From Oceanobacter kriegii DSM 6294 (GTDB taxonomy: Bacteria > Pseudomonadota > Gammaproteobacteria > Pseudomonadales > Oceanobacteraceae), in assembly GCF_000422845.1 (NCBI RefSeq), contig NZ_KE383931.1, forward strand, positions 62,001 to 126,000: DNA of 64,000 nt, read 5' to 3'. This document shows, in pieces, positions 14,452-24,202 of the stretch. A program made the translations under genes and the position numbers. How positions within the stretch are numbered: position 1 is the first letter of the stretch; each line of letters starts with the position of its first letter. The notes under the pieces are model-generated. The model was not told the origin of the DNA. It was given only the letters and a program-made list of their open reading frames with translations, and searched no databases.

Positions 14452-17022
14452 ATGAATTCTGAACCGTCTCACTCCACGCCAGCCTTTCCGGTTGACCCTC
14501 TGATCCCGGACATTGTTTCCGCCCTTGCAGATCATGACAGTCTGTTACTGACCGCCGAACCCGGCGCTGGCAAAACCACTCGGGTGCCATTGGCTCTGCT
14601 GCAAGCAGAATGGCTGGCCGGCCAACAGATCATCATGTTGGAGCCGCGGCGGCTGGCTGCCCGCAATGCCGCCCGTTACATGGCCAGCCAGCTGGGTGAA
14701 CAGGTTGGCGAGACCGTCGGCTATCGTATCCGCCTGGAAAACCGCAGCTCGGCCCAAACGCGACTGCTGGTAGTCACTGAAGGGGTGCTGACCCGCATGT
14801 TGCAATCCGACCCGGAACTGAACGGCGTCGGTTTGATTATTTTTGATGAATTCCACGAACGGCATCTGCACAGTGATTTAGCGCTGGCGCTGTGTCATCA
14901 ATGCCAACAGGTGTGGCGGGACGATCTCAAGCTTTTGATCATGTCGGCAACGCTGGACACCGACCGTCTTGGCGAACAGCTGCAAGCTCCCCTTATTCAT
15001 TGCCCCGGCCGAGGTTTTCCGGTCGAGCTGAATTACCGCCCTGCCCGCTCTCCGGACGAACGTCTGCCTCAGCAGGTCGCCCGCGTGGTCGACGAAGCCC
15101 TCAGCGCAACAGACGGCCATATTCTGGTGTTTTTACCCGGCGTCGCCGATATCCAGCGTTGCAGTGACCAGTTACAGCCACTGTTGGCCGATCACATTCA
15201 GGTGCTACCACTGCACGGCCAGCTTACTGACCAACAACAAAAAGCCGCGCTGACATACGTTGCAGCAGGGCAACGCAAACTGTTACTGGCCACCAACATT
15301 GCCGAAAGCTCATTAACATTGAACGGCGTCGACTGCGTCATCGACTCGGGACTGGAACGCCGCCTGCAATACCATCCGGCCAGCGGCCTCAGCCAACTGA
15401 ACACGGTGAACATTTCGCAGGCGTCCGCCACCCAGCGCATGGGCCGTGCCGGACGCCAACAACCGGGCCGTTGTTACCGGCTTTGGCCGGAAAGCACCCA
15501 CCACACGCGCGCCCAGCATATTGAGCCCGAAATCGCCCAAACGGACCTCAGCCAACTGCAAATGGAGCTGATGCAATGGGGCGCCAGCAGCAACGAACTC
15601 TTGTGGCTGACACCGCCTCCGCACGCCTCGCTGAACCGCGCCAAACAGCTGCTGCAATCACTTGGCTTGTGCAATGGACAACAACAGGGACAACAACAGC
15701 TGACGGCCATCGGCCAATTCGCCGCCCGTCTTGGCATGGACGTACGCTGGGCGGCAGCACTGGCCCACACGACGTCAGACAGCCGCCGCCAAACAGCACT
15801 GCTGGCCGCCATGATGCAGGAATGGCCGCACAAACAGTCCCGTAGTGATGATCTGGAACGCCGCTGGCATTGGGCGCAGCAGCAGTCGCTGTGGAAACAG
15901 CGCATCGAACCGCTGGCCCAGCGCTGGCTGTCGAGCGCGGGCAAGGCAACTGTTCAAAGCGAAAAAGGCACAAACAGCGACGAGCACGGCCATACCCTCG
16001 CCATGCTGGCGTTACTGGCGTATCCCGACCGTCTGGCTCGACGTCGCGGCAATCATTCTGCGGGTAAAGACAGCGCATCTGGCCAATACCAGCTGACCAG
16101 CGGCACCGGTGTGCAACTGCAACGAGACAGTGATCTGATGAACGCCGACTGGCTCGTCGCCGTCGACGTGCAAGGCGAATGGATTCGCGCCGCCATCGCC
16201 ATCAGTCAGAACGAAATTGAGCGTTGGCTAGCGCAATTCCCACAGCAATTGAATCGTAGCGTCGTTGTCGAGTGGCAAGCCAATGGCTCGTTATTGGCAG
16301 AACAGCAGCAGCGTATCGGTCAGTTGATTTGGCAACGCCAACCCATGACCAACCTCAGCGCTGAAGACTGGCAATCGGCCTGGCTGGATTATTTCAGCCG
16401 CGGCAGCAAATCCAGACAGCGTTTACAGCAACTGAACTGGACCGACGACTGCCACACCCTGCGCCAGCGCATAGAACTGGTCGCCAACAGCGGCATAAGT
16501 AGCCCGGACGGCGAACCCTGGCCAGACGTCAGCGACGACGGTCTGTTGGCCAGCGTTGAAGACTGGTTATTGCCCTACCTGAGCGACTGCCGCAACGAAA
16601 AACAATTGCGTCAACTGGACATGCTGCAACTGCTGAAAAGCACCCTCAGCTGGCCACAGCAACAAGCGCTGGAAACCCTCGCGCCCACCCACTGGCAAGT
16701 GCCATCCGGTTCTCGGATTCGGTTGGACTATTCAGAAAATCCACCGGTATTGCCGGTGAAATTACAGGAAATGTTTGGCGAACCGACCCAGCCCGCCATT
16801 CTGAACGGACACCTGCAACTGTTGATTCACCTGCTGTCGCCGGGCCGCAAGCCCTTGCAGGTAACCCGCGACCTGCCCCATTTCTGGCAGCACGGCTACG
16901 TTGAGGTAAGAAAAGAAATGCGCGGCCGCTATCCCAAACACCCATGGCCGGAAGACCCGCTCAGCGCCGAAGCTACGGCCCTGACCAAACGCGCGTTGCA
17001 ACGCCAGTCGAAGGGTGACTGA
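14452..17022 (+). CDS. hrpB: ATP-dependent RNA helicase HrpB
   Basis: An 856-residue DEAH-box helicase, near the family length. Walker A is AEPGAGKTTRVPLALLQ at about residue 38, motif Ia is EPRRLAARNAAR, motif II is DEFHERHLHSD, motif III is SATLD, and motif VI is QRMGRAGRQQPGRCYRLW. The ATNIAESSLTLNGV motif V segment, the HA2-like helical domain and the C-terminal HrpB domain (ending PKHPWPEDPLSAEAT) follow. The family unwinds RNA with ATP; its physiological role in bacteria is unclear. The start ATG overlaps no neighbour. The gene stands alone, with no terminator directly after the stop. Confidence 0.95.
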   Translation: MNSEPSHSTPAFPVDPLIPDIVSALADHDSLLLTAEPGAGKTTRVPLALLQAEWLAGQQIIMLEPRRLAARNAARYMASQLGEQVGETVGYRIRLENRSSAQTRLLVVTEGVLTRMLQSDPELNGVGLIIFDEFHERHLHSDLALALCHQCQQVWRDDLKLLIMSATLDTDRLGEQLQAPLIHCPGRGFPVELNYRPARSPDERLPQQVARVVDEALSATDGHILVFLPGVADIQRCSDQLQPLLADHIQVLPLHGQLTDQQQKAALTYVAAGQRKLLLATNIAESSLTLNGVDCVIDSGLERRLQYHPASGLSQLNTVNISQASATQRMGRAGRQQPGRCYRLWPESTHHTRAQHIEPEIAQTDLSQLQMELMQWGASSNELLWLTPPPHASLNRAKQLLQSLGLCNGQQQGQQQLTAIGQFAARLGMDVRWAAALAHTTSDSRRQTALLAAMMQEWPHKQSRSDDLERRWHWAQQQSLWKQRIEPLAQRWLSSAGKATVQSEKGTNSDEHGHTLAMLALLAYPDRLARRRGNHSAGKDSASGQYQLTSGTGVQLQRDSDLMNADWLVAVDVQGEWIRAAIAISQNEIERWLAQFPQQLNRSVVVEWQANGSLLAEQQQRIGQLIWQRQPMTNLSAEDWQSAWLDYFSRGSKSRQRLQQLNWTDDCHTLRQRIELVANSGISSPDGEPWPDVSDDGLLASVEDWLLPYLSDCRNEKQLRQLDMLQLLKSTLSWPQQQALETLAPTHWQVPSGSRIRLDYSENPPVLPVKLQEMFGEPTQPAILNGHLQLLIHLLSPGRKPLQVTRDLPHFWQHGYVEVRKEMRGRYPKHPWPEDPLSAEATALTKRALQRQSKGD

Positions 17023-17303
17023 CCGAGCAACCAGCGCCAACGGGCACTTTACTTCCTGCAGTGCCCATTCCGGGCAAGCAAGCTCACAGCCATTTCATAG
17101 GGCGAAGCATCGCCCTTCGTTGATTCACAAACCGGCAAATTGGTACTGAAGAGTATCCTGCCTGAATTGATGCCCCTATTCCCTTTTCCGTCGCACCTTT
17201 CCAAACCGGGTTACATAACAACCGATCCAAATAGCAACCGATCCAAATAGCAACCAGTGCAAGTAGTAAGCAGCGCTTGACTTTGGGCCCAAGGCGTATA
17301 AAT
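17023..17303. other. Intergenic region with a 16-bp tandem duplication
   Basis: No gene seen. AACCGATCCAAATAGC occurs twice in tandem (about 17220-17235 and 17236-17251) and a third partial AACC follows. TATAAATT at 17298-17305 is a probable -10 element for the downstream operon, partly covered by the TetR operator. Confidence 0.6.
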
Positions 17304-17326
17304 TAAGTGTCACCAAGTGACACTTA
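17304..17326. promoter_or_regulatory. TetR-type operator for the efflux/outer-membrane operon
   Basis: A perfect inverted repeat with 10-bp arms TAAGTGTCAC (17304-17313) and GTGACACTTA (17317-17326) and a 3-bp centre, 50 bp before the TetR gene. It touches the TATAAATT -10 element, so a bound repressor would block RNA polymerase and autoregulate the whole operon. Confidence 0.85.
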
Positions 17327-17376
17327 TTCACCGAGTGCCATTTTAATTATTCAAACCACAACGTGCGCAAGCCAAA

Positions 17377-17985
17377 ATGACCCAATCAATAAAACCCCCA
17401 AGCCTGAGAGAGCAACAGAAAGCGAATACTCGAGCCGAGCTGACTCGAAAAGGCATGGAGTTGTTTTTAAAACAAGGTTTTGAAAGCACAACCATTGAAC
17501 AAATCGTTGAGCCGCTGGGCATCGCCAAAAGAACATTCTTCCGCTACTTCAAAACCAAAGAAGACGTAGTGTTTGGCTTCTACGAAGATAAAACCCCGCT
17601 ACTGGTAGAGCACCTTCAAAACAGACCTGCGCAGGAAGACGCCTACACAGCGGTCTGCCAAACACTGGCCATGCACCTGGAGCTCTATGATGCCAACCCA
17701 CAGCAGGCCTGGGCTTTGGTTCGACTTATTCAGGAAAACCCGGCACTGGCGGCCAAAGGATTCGAAAAACGTAGCGAGAGGGAAGAGCGATTTGCTGACG
17801 CGCTGTTACAACGCTCTGACGCAGCGGATGCCTCACCGATCAAGGCCCGGGTTATCGTCGGCATTGCCATGCTCGCCTGGGAACAGGCACTTAAAGAATG
17901 GCACCGGCTTGGCGGCAAGCAGGATCTCCGCCCCATTGTGGAGCGTGCTTTTGAGATGGCGACCCCCAATGAAAAGGCCCTTTAA
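17377..17985 (+). CDS. TetR-family repressor of the RND efflux operon
   Basis: A 202-residue protein. Residues about 12-60 are the TetR helix-turn-helix: RAELTRKGMELFLKQGFEST, TIEQIVEPLGIAKRTFFRYFKTKEDVV. The rest is the helical ligand-binding part, including a MftR-like C-terminal pattern (AWALVRLIQENPALAAK). It should bind the perfect palindrome at 17304-17326 and repress the five genes that follow. Its stop overlaps the adaptor gene by 17 bp, so regulator and pump are translated together. The inducer is unknown but is likely a substrate of the pump or a membrane-active compound. Confidence 0.93.
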   Translation: MTQSIKPPSLREQQKANTRAELTRKGMELFLKQGFESTTIEQIVEPLGIAKRTFFRYFKTKEDVVFGFYEDKTPLLVEHLQNRPAQEDAYTAVCQTLAMHLELYDANPQQAWALVRLIQENPALAAKGFEKRSEREERFADALLQRSDAADASPIKARVIVGIAMLAWEQALKEWHRLGGKQDLRPIVERAFEMATPNEKAL

Positions 17986-19081
17986 TATCCTCCCGCCTGG
18001 CCATGCTGCCAGACAATATGCCGTAACGGCTCTGATGATATTCGCCAGCATCGGGCCTGCTGGTGCAACGGCTGCGGCAGAAGAAACGACCAAATCACCG
18101 GCAACGCTGACGGTAACCATCACATCCCCGACTACCGCCAGCTGGCCTGAAGAAGTCTTCGCCTACGGCTCAATTGCGGCGAGGGAAACCATCAGCGTCA
18201 GCGCCAATATTGGCGGCTACCCGCTAACGGACATTTTGGTAGATGTTGGCGATGAAGTCAGCAAAGGACAGCTATTGGCGCGGTTTGACTCTGCGCTGCT
18301 ACTTGCAGAACAGGCAGAACTGGCTGCCAAAACAGAGCTGGCGATGGCAAATCGTGACCGCGCTGTACGGCTTCATACACGACAGTCGATCAGCGAGCAG
18401 GATCTGCTAACGGCGACAACCGACGCCAAGGTTGCTCAAGCGTTATTGGCCAAAAATCAGCTCCATCTCGACCACACTCAGGTCATCGCCGTAGAGGACG
18501 GTATTATTTCTGCTCGAGCGGCAACGCTGGGTGCCACCGTGCCGGTTGGCCAGGAGCTGTTCCGCATCATTAAGCACGGCAAGCTGGAATGGCGCGGCGA
18601 ATTGAATGCAAAGCAGCTATCAGAGATCCAGAGCGGCCAATCGGTAAACCTTCAATTGCCCGATGGGGCAAAAGCAAAAGCCGTTGTTCGCCGTCTGTCC
18701 CCTACGTTGAATCCCCAATCCCGACTTGCCATGGTCTACGCCGATTTGAGTCCCCATTCATCAGCGAAAGCTGGAATGTATGCGTCAGGCAGCATCTATA
18801 CCGGGGCCAGCAACATCCTGGCCATTCCCTCCAGAAGCGTCGTACTGCGCGACGGCCATTCCTATGTGCCAACGGTGAACGGTGAACTTGAATTTGCAGA
18901 GGTCAGCATGAAGCGGATATCCACCGGTCGTCGTCATGGCGATCTCATCGAAGCCCGCTCAGGACTCTCGCCAGAAGATATTGTGGTGGTTGATGGCGCA
19001 GGCTTCCTGTCCGACGGCGATATCGTCCGAATCGTCCAGCCTCCCATGACCGCTGACATGACCAGCGAGGAAGCACAGTGA
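17969..19081 (+). CDS. RND efflux periplasmic adaptor (membrane fusion protein)
   Basis: A 370-residue protein starting at the ATG at 17969, inside the end of the TetR gene. A signal peptide or anchor covers about residues 12-35. The mature part has the barrel-sandwich half motifs GSIAARETISVSANIGGYPLTDILVDVGDEVSKGQLLARFD and QVIAVEDGIISARAATLGATVPVGQELFRI around a short helical hairpin, then the beta-barrel (GELNAKQLSEIQSGQSVNLQLP) and the membrane-proximal domain. It links the inner membrane pump to an outer membrane channel. Its stop codon overlaps the pump start (GTGA). No TolC-type channel gene is in the operon. Confidence 0.92.
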   Translation: MKRPFNILPPGHAARQYAVTALMIFASIGPAGATAAAEETTKSPATLTVTITSPTTASWPEEVFAYGSIAARETISVSANIGGYPLTDILVDVGDEVSKGQLLARFDSALLLAEQAELAAKTELAMANRDRAVRLHTRQSISEQDLLTATTDAKVAQALLAKNQLHLDHTQVIAVEDGIISARAATLGATVPVGQELFRIIKHGKLEWRGELNAKQLSEIQSGQSVNLQLPDGAKAKAVVRRLSPTLNPQSRLAMVYADLSPHSSAKAGMYASGSIYTGASNILAIPSRSVVLRDGHSYVPTVNGELEFAEVSMKRISTGRRHGDLIEARSGLSPEDIVVVDGAGFLSDGDIVRIVQPPMTADMTSEEAQ

Positions 19082-22000
19082 ACCTGGCAACCTGGTCTAT
19101 CCGCCATCCCATTCCGGCAATCCTGCTGTTTACCATGCTGACATTTGCCGGTTTGTGGGGCTTTCAACAACTCCCAACGCAGAACCTTCCAGACCTGGAT
19201 CTTCCCATGATCACCGTCAGTCTGGCGCAACCGGGCGCGGCTCCAGCGCAGCTTGAAACAGAAGTGGCCAGAAAAGTCGAGGATTCACTGGCCACACTGA
19301 ACGGTTTGCGCCACCTGCGCACTTCCATTAGCGATGGCATGGTCACTATTCAGGTGGAGTTCGATCTTGAAAAACCGCTATCAGACGCTCTGATAGAAAC
19401 GAAAAATGCCGTCGACAGCATCCGCTCGGAGCTTCCAGCCGACCTGGAGCAGCCAACGGTGACCACGCGCCGCAGCATCAGCGGCGCGGTGCTGACGTAC
19501 GCTGTTTTCTCTGATCGTTACGACGAAGAAACATTGTCATGGTTTGTAGACAACACCCTGGCAAAAGCCGTTCTTGCGGTGCCCGGTGTGGGCCGTATCG
19601 AACGCATTGGCGGTGTCGATCGAGAAGTACATGTCGACGTTGATCCTGTCCTTATGGCCGGACTGGGCATAACCGCCGTTGACGTATCCCGTGCCCTGCG
19701 CCAGACCCAGCAGCAGTCGTCAGGAGGCGCAGCGAAGCTTGGGGGCGAGGAACAATCCATTCGGGTTGTTGCGACAATACAGCAGGCTGCCGAACTGGAG
19801 AATATCTTCATCCCGTTGGAGAACGGTCGCCGTGTCCGCTTGTCTGAAATTGCAACGGTCAGGGACTCCATCGCCACTCGCACCCAAACCGCTTTACTTG
19901 ATGGCAAGGCCGTCGTTGGCTTCAGTGTCTACCGCGCCAAAGGATTCGACGAAGTGAACATCGCTGCGGGGGTACGTCGAGCCCTGGCAAGCGTTCAGGA
20001 GCAAGAGCCGTCGCTGACACTGACACCGCTATCCGGCTCCATAGAAGAAACCGTCGAGCAGTATGAGGGCTCGATGGCCATGCTTTATGAAGGCGCTCTG
20101 CTGGCCACTCTGGTGGTATTTCTGTTTCTGCGCGATTGGCGTGCAACCCTCATCTCCGCCACTGCCTTGCCATTATCCATCCTCCCCGCCTTTGCCCTGA
20201 TGGCTCTGCTGGGCTACAGCCTCAATACCGTAACCTTGCTGGCATTGGCCGCCGTGATTGGCATTCTTGTAGACGATGCAATTGTCGAGGTTGAAAATAT
20301 CGAGCGGCACTGCCAAATGGGCAAACCAGTCCGGCAGGCAGCCGAAGACGCCGTAAACGAAATCGCCCTCGCGGTCATTGCCACAACGCTGTGCCTGGTC
20401 GCGGTATTTATGCCGACGGCGGTGATGTCCGGCATCCCGGGCATGATGTTTCGCCAGTTTGGCTGGACTGCCGTCATTGCAGTGCTGGCGTCGCTTCTTG
20501 TTGCTCGTCTGCTGACGCCGATGATGGCCGTACACTTTCTCAAAAGCACACCGGCAAAACCACACCGTGATAGCGTCGTTATGAGAGCCTACATGACCGC
20601 GGTACGCTGGTGTTTGCAGCGTAGAAAAACCACACTCGCTGCTGCCACTGCATTCTTTTGCTTTTCGATGTCATTGCTGCCCATGATTCCCTCCGGTTTT
20701 GTGCCTGCGTCCGACAGCCGTTACATGACAGTCAGCATTGAATTACCACCGGGTAGTTCACTTGAACACACTCTGACCGCTGCAGAATCGGCTCGAACAT
20801 CCCTCCTGCCCGTAGAAGACATTCAGTCAATATTTACCAGTATTGGCCAACCTCAGCAGGCAGGCCCCGGAGAAGTAACAGTCGGTGACTCGCGTCATGG
20901 CTCTCTGACGCTGATTCTCGCACCGCGGGACCAACGCAGGAGCAAAGTCCTCATAGAGGCCGACATACGTCAGCGACTGGAACGTGTAGCGGGCGCTCGT
21001 TTTAGCCTTGGCTCTGGCGGTCCCGGAGAAAAACTTGAGCTGCTACTTTCCAGCGACAGTGCTGACGCGTTGAACTCGACTGCGGTGGCACTTGAGCGTG
21101 AATTGCGCGGAGTTGGCACGCTTTCAAACGTATCTTCCACATCCAAACTGCAGCGCACCGAAATTGTTGTTCGCCCCGACCCTGCCCGGGCTGCTGAGCT
21201 TGGTATAACCACCGCCGCTATTGCAGGCGTTGTTCGCATTGCCACCCGCGGTGATTTTGACGCAATGGTTTCACGCCTCAACCTGGATAGCCGTCAAATC
21301 TACATCCGCACCCGACTGGCTGACCATCTGCGCAGCAATATGGATACGCTGGAAAACTTGCGCATTCATGGCCGAACAGGGCTGGTTCCACTCACCAGTG
21401 TTGCCAACTTGAGCATCGAAAGCGGCCCCTCACAAATAGAGCGGTACGACCGCCAACGATACCTGTCTGTAACCGCTGATTTGAGCGGTATGCCGCTGAG
21501 TGAAGCAGTAAAGGCTGCCTACCAACTGCCAGCAATCCGCAACATGCCATCCAGCGTTCGCTTGATCGAAAGTGGCGATGCAGAAGTAGCAGCAGAGACC
21601 ATAAAAGGCTTCGGCCTTGCTATTTTGGCTGGCCTTTTCTGCATCTTTGCGGTGTTGATCCTGCTGTTTAAAGACTTCTTTCAGCCCATCACCATCCTCT
21701 CTGCTATCCCGCTGTCGGTGGGCGGTGCTTTCGTTGGCCTGATCGTCGGTCAAAGTGAGTTGAATGTACCATCCATGATTGGGTTGGTGATGCTGATGGG
21801 CATTGTCACGAAGAATTCCATTTTATTGGTTGAATACGCCAGTCAAACCATTCGCGAACAACATGTCCCAGTTTTGGAGGCGATCACGGAGGCCTGCCAC
21901 AAGCGGGCTCGGCCAATCATCATGACCACCGTCGCCATGATTGCAGGCATGCTACCCATCGCGCTTGGACTGGGTGCAGATGCCAGTTTTCGAAGCCCTA

Positions 22001-22161
22001 TGGCGTTCGCGGTGATTGGCGGACTACTGACGTCTACGATGCTGAGTCTGCTGGTTGTGCCTGTTGTATTTACATACATCCACGCAATGAAAACCCGGCT
22101 AGCCGCTCTTCCAGAGCGTGGTCAACCACTCCCTCCTCAGACAGCGGAAACCAAACTATGA
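19078..22161 (+). CDS. RND-family efflux pump permease
   Basis: A 1027-residue inner-membrane proton antiporter with the usual 12-helix layout and two large periplasmic loops. It starts at GTG (19078), overlapping the adaptor stop. The N-terminus WSIRHPIPAILLFTMLTFAGLW is helix 1. Proton-relay residues are visible in GILVDDAIVEVENIERH (two Asp in helix 4). LMGIVTKNSILLVEY and ALGLGADASFRSPMAFAVIGG mark helices 10-12. It resembles the HAE1-like or MdtB-like drug and lipid exporters rather than heavy-metal pumps. The operon's outer-membrane proteins suggest that it may handle lipophilic compounds or envelope components. Confidence 0.95.
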   Translation: MNLATWSIRHPIPAILLFTMLTFAGLWGFQQLPTQNLPDLDLPMITVSLAQPGAAPAQLETEVARKVEDSLATLNGLRHLRTSISDGMVTIQVEFDLEKPLSDALIETKNAVDSIRSELPADLEQPTVTTRRSISGAVLTYAVFSDRYDEETLSWFVDNTLAKAVLAVPGVGRIERIGGVDREVHVDVDPVLMAGLGITAVDVSRALRQTQQQSSGGAAKLGGEEQSIRVVATIQQAAELENIFIPLENGRRVRLSEIATVRDSIATRTQTALLDGKAVVGFSVYRAKGFDEVNIAAGVRRALASVQEQEPSLTLTPLSGSIEETVEQYEGSMAMLYEGALLATLVVFLFLRDWRATLISATALPLSILPAFALMALLGYSLNTVTLLALAAVIGILVDDAIVEVENIERHCQMGKPVRQAAEDAVNEIALAVIATTLCLVAVFMPTAVMSGIPGMMFRQFGWTAVIAVLASLLVARLLTPMMAVHFLKSTPAKPHRDSVVMRAYMTAVRWCLQRRKTTLAAATAFFCFSMSLLPMIPSGFVPASDSRYMTVSIELPPGSSLEHTLTAAESARTSLLPVEDIQSIFTSIGQPQQAGPGEVTVGDSRHGSLTLILAPRDQRRSKVLIEADIRQRLERVAGARFSLGSGGPGEKLELLLSSDSADALNSTAVALERELRGVGTLSNVSSTSKLQRTEIVVRPDPARAAELGITTAAIAGVVRIATRGDFDAMVSRLNLDSRQIYIRTRLADHLRSNMDTLENLRIHGRTGLVPLTSVANLSIESGPSQIERYDRQRYLSVTADLSGMPLSEAVKAAYQLPAIRNMPSSVRLIESGDAEVAAETIKGFGLAILAGLFCIFAVLILLFKDFFQPITILSAIPLSVGGAFVGLIVGQSELNVPSMIGLVMLMGIVTKNSILLVEYASQTIREQHVPVLEAITEACHKRARPIIMTTVAMIAGMLPIALGLGADASFRSPMAFAVIGGLLTSTMLSLLVVPVVFTYIHAMKTRLAALPERGQPLPPQTAETKL

Positions 22162-22967
22162 GAATAAACCGCGATAGAACCAATCACATTGCCAGAATTG
22201 CGACCCTCTCGGCGCTCTTTGCAGTTGAATCTCCATCCTTCGCTGAAGAGCAAAAAGGTGAATCTGGCTCACTGCTCGTTTTTGCCGGTGCTGGCGTGAT
22301 CAATCGGCCACAGTATCCAGGTAGCGACAGCACAGAAACCCGTGCAATGCCCCTCATCTCCTTGCGCTACAAACGCTTTTTTCTGGGAGGGTTAAATGGC
22401 CTTGAAACCGGGCTCGGGTTGATGATGTACAAAACCCCAACCATCGCTGTTGCTCTCGTTGGTACCCGCGATATCGACAAGCCCCGGGATCAATCCTACG
22501 ACCAGCGTTTCAGAGGCGTGCGCGATATTGAACGGTCGACATTGGCAGGCTTTTACACCAGTTACAGCAAGGACTGGTACTCGTTCCATTCCAGCATCCT
22601 TACCGACGTTGAAAATGGCAGCCAGGGTACCGTGATCAACATTGGAGGAAGTCTGAACCGCACCCTCTACCAACGCCTCAACCTGTCAGTCAGCAGTAAA
22701 ACAACCTGGGGTAATGACGAACATATGGATACCTTCTTTGCAGTTACCAGCCAGGATGCTGCGCAGTCCGACCTCGCGCGCCATAGCACACAAGCAGGGC
22801 TGGCCACCGTTGAATTCGGCGTTGGTGCGCGCTACCAGCTAACGCCACGACTTGGCATTGCTACGAACGCTACACAACAATATTTTCTGGGTGACGCAAA
22901 AGACAGCCCACTCATTCATAAACAACACCAAACCCGAATGGGTGTTTTTATGATGTACCGGTTTTAG
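22158..22967 (+). CDS. MipA/OmpV-family outer membrane protein
   Basis: A 269-residue protein whose ATG overlaps the pump stop (ATGA). The signal peptide ends near SPSFAEEQ. The mature part is an outer membrane beta-barrel of the MipA/OmpV family: LLVFAGAGVINRPQYPGSDSTETRAMPLISLRYKRFFLGG, the characteristic RGVRDIERSTLAGFYTSYSKD, and a terminal strand ending in GVFMMYRF with the C-terminal Phe used for BAM insertion. Family members link outer membrane porin function with peptidoglycan enzyme complexes or efflux. It is placed where an outer-membrane channel would be expected but is not a TolC-type protein. Confidence 0.9.
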   Translation: MRINRDRTNHIARIATLSALFAVESPSFAEEQKGESGSLLVFAGAGVINRPQYPGSDSTETRAMPLISLRYKRFFLGGLNGLETGLGLMMYKTPTIAVALVGTRDIDKPRDQSYDQRFRGVRDIERSTLAGFYTSYSKDWYSFHSSILTDVENGSQGTVINIGGSLNRTLYQRLNLSVSSKTTWGNDEHMDTFFAVTSQDAAQSDLARHSTQAGLATVEFGVGARYQLTPRLGIATNATQQYFLGDAKDSPLIHKQHQTRMGVFMMYRF

Positions 22968-22983
22968 GGACCCTCTGAATAAC
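22963..22983 (+). repeat. Repeat copy 1 at the mipA/hydrolase junction
   Basis: TAGGGACCCTCTGAATAAC starts at the stop codon of the MipA gene. A similar sequence with three mismatches follows the LpxR stop (25255-25273), and GACCCTCTGAATAAC recurs inverted at 49821-49835. It has a GGGACCC palindromic core. Confidence 0.5.
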
Positions 22984-22984
22984 G

Positions 22985-24202
22985 ATGAACAACATCGGAC
23001 ATCATCCATTGAAAAATAAAGGTAAGGCTATATTGGGAGCTTTGTTAGCCATAGCTCTGATGGTGGTGCTCACGTCGTCGTGCTCGAACCTGATAATGAC
23101 CAACAACTCATCCATCTGGACCAGCTTTGACGACTATAAAGCAGCGGCAATCAGATCTGTCCGAGGACAGCGGGATTTCCAAACCGCCAACCATGAACTG
23201 GAAACGTTCCGAAACACGCCCCATGAGTGGGACAGCATGACTCCCGCGTCACAGCAGCGATCAGGGTCCTCAAGGGATGGCGTTCTGCTCGTTCATGGTC
23301 TTGGCGACTCCCCCTGGTCTTTTCATGACCTCGCTGAAAGGCTCTCAGCCGATGGTTATATCGTTCGGACAATATTGCTTCCCGGGCATGGCACCAAGCC
23401 CGCTGACATGTTGGATGTAACGGCTGAACAGTGGCAAACCATCGTCAATGATCAAGCGGATGCACTGGCCAGAGATATCGATGGAAATCTGTACCTTGGA
23501 GGATTTTCAACGGGGGCGAACCTGATACTTAATTACGCCTACCAGCATCCGGACGTTGATGGTCTGCTGTTATTCTCTCCGGGTTTTAAAAGCTTTTCGT
23601 TCGGCTGGCTCGCCCCCCTGCTGGCCAGTATCAAGCCATGGCTCATTACCCCCACCGAAGACAAGCCGCAACAAAATGAAGTGCGTTATATGAACGTTCC
23701 CATTAATGGTTACGCCCAATATTACCGCAGCAGTATCACAGCCCAGAAGTGGCTGGAAAACGTCTATAAAAAACCGGTTTTCATGGTCGTTTCAGAACAC
23801 GACTCGGTGCTGGATACAGACTATTTGCTGGAAACATTTAACAGCCGCTTTACGCATCCGGACAGTCGCCTGATTTGGTATGGAAAGCTTCCTGACCCTG
23901 GCATCAATAGCAGCAGGATTCTGGTACGCAGTGATTTCATTCCCGAGGAAAGAATCAGCCAATTTTCCCACATGGGAATCTTGTTCTCCCCGGACAACCC
24001 CCTGTATGGCCGCAACGGCACTCTTCGGATTTGCCTAAACAGTACCAACAGTGCCCAAACAGCAGCTTGCGAAGCTGCCACCGACAGCGTTTGGTTTTCT
24101 GCCTGGGGATATGAAGAAGACAATAAGGTCCACGCCAGGCTCACGTTCAACCCCTACTTTTCCTGGCAATACGGCATTATGCGATCAGTGCTTGATTTAT
24201 GA
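22985..24202 (+). CDS. Alpha/beta hydrolase, membrane-anchored
   Basis: A 405-residue protein. The N-terminus has a basic start and a hydrophobic stretch ending in LTSSCSN, so it is either lipidated or anchored by this helix. The hydrolase fold begins with GVLLVHGLGDSPWSF. The nucleophile elbow is GGFSTGAN (Ser near residue 179), the acid is in VVSEHDSVLD and the catalytic His in SHMGILFSP. It looks like a lipase or esterase acting at the envelope. Its stop overlaps the start of the LpxR-like gene (ATGA), so both are translationally coupled and may act on related lipid substrates. Confidence 0.85.
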   Translation: MNNIGHHPLKNKGKAILGALLAIALMVVLTSSCSNLIMTNNSSIWTSFDDYKAAAIRSVRGQRDFQTANHELETFRNTPHEWDSMTPASQQRSGSSRDGVLLVHGLGDSPWSFHDLAERLSADGYIVRTILLPGHGTKPADMLDVTAEQWQTIVNDQADALARDIDGNLYLGGFSTGANLILNYAYQHPDVDGLLLFSPGFKSFSFGWLAPLLASIKPWLITPTEDKPQQNEVRYMNVPINGYAQYYRSSITAQKWLENVYKKPVFMVVSEHDSVLDTDYLLETFNSRFTHPDSRLIWYGKLPDPGINSSRILVRSDFIPEERISQFSHMGILFSPDNPLYGRNGTLRICLNSTNSAQTAACEAATDSVWFSAWGYEEDNKVHARLTFNPYFSWQYGIMRSVLDL

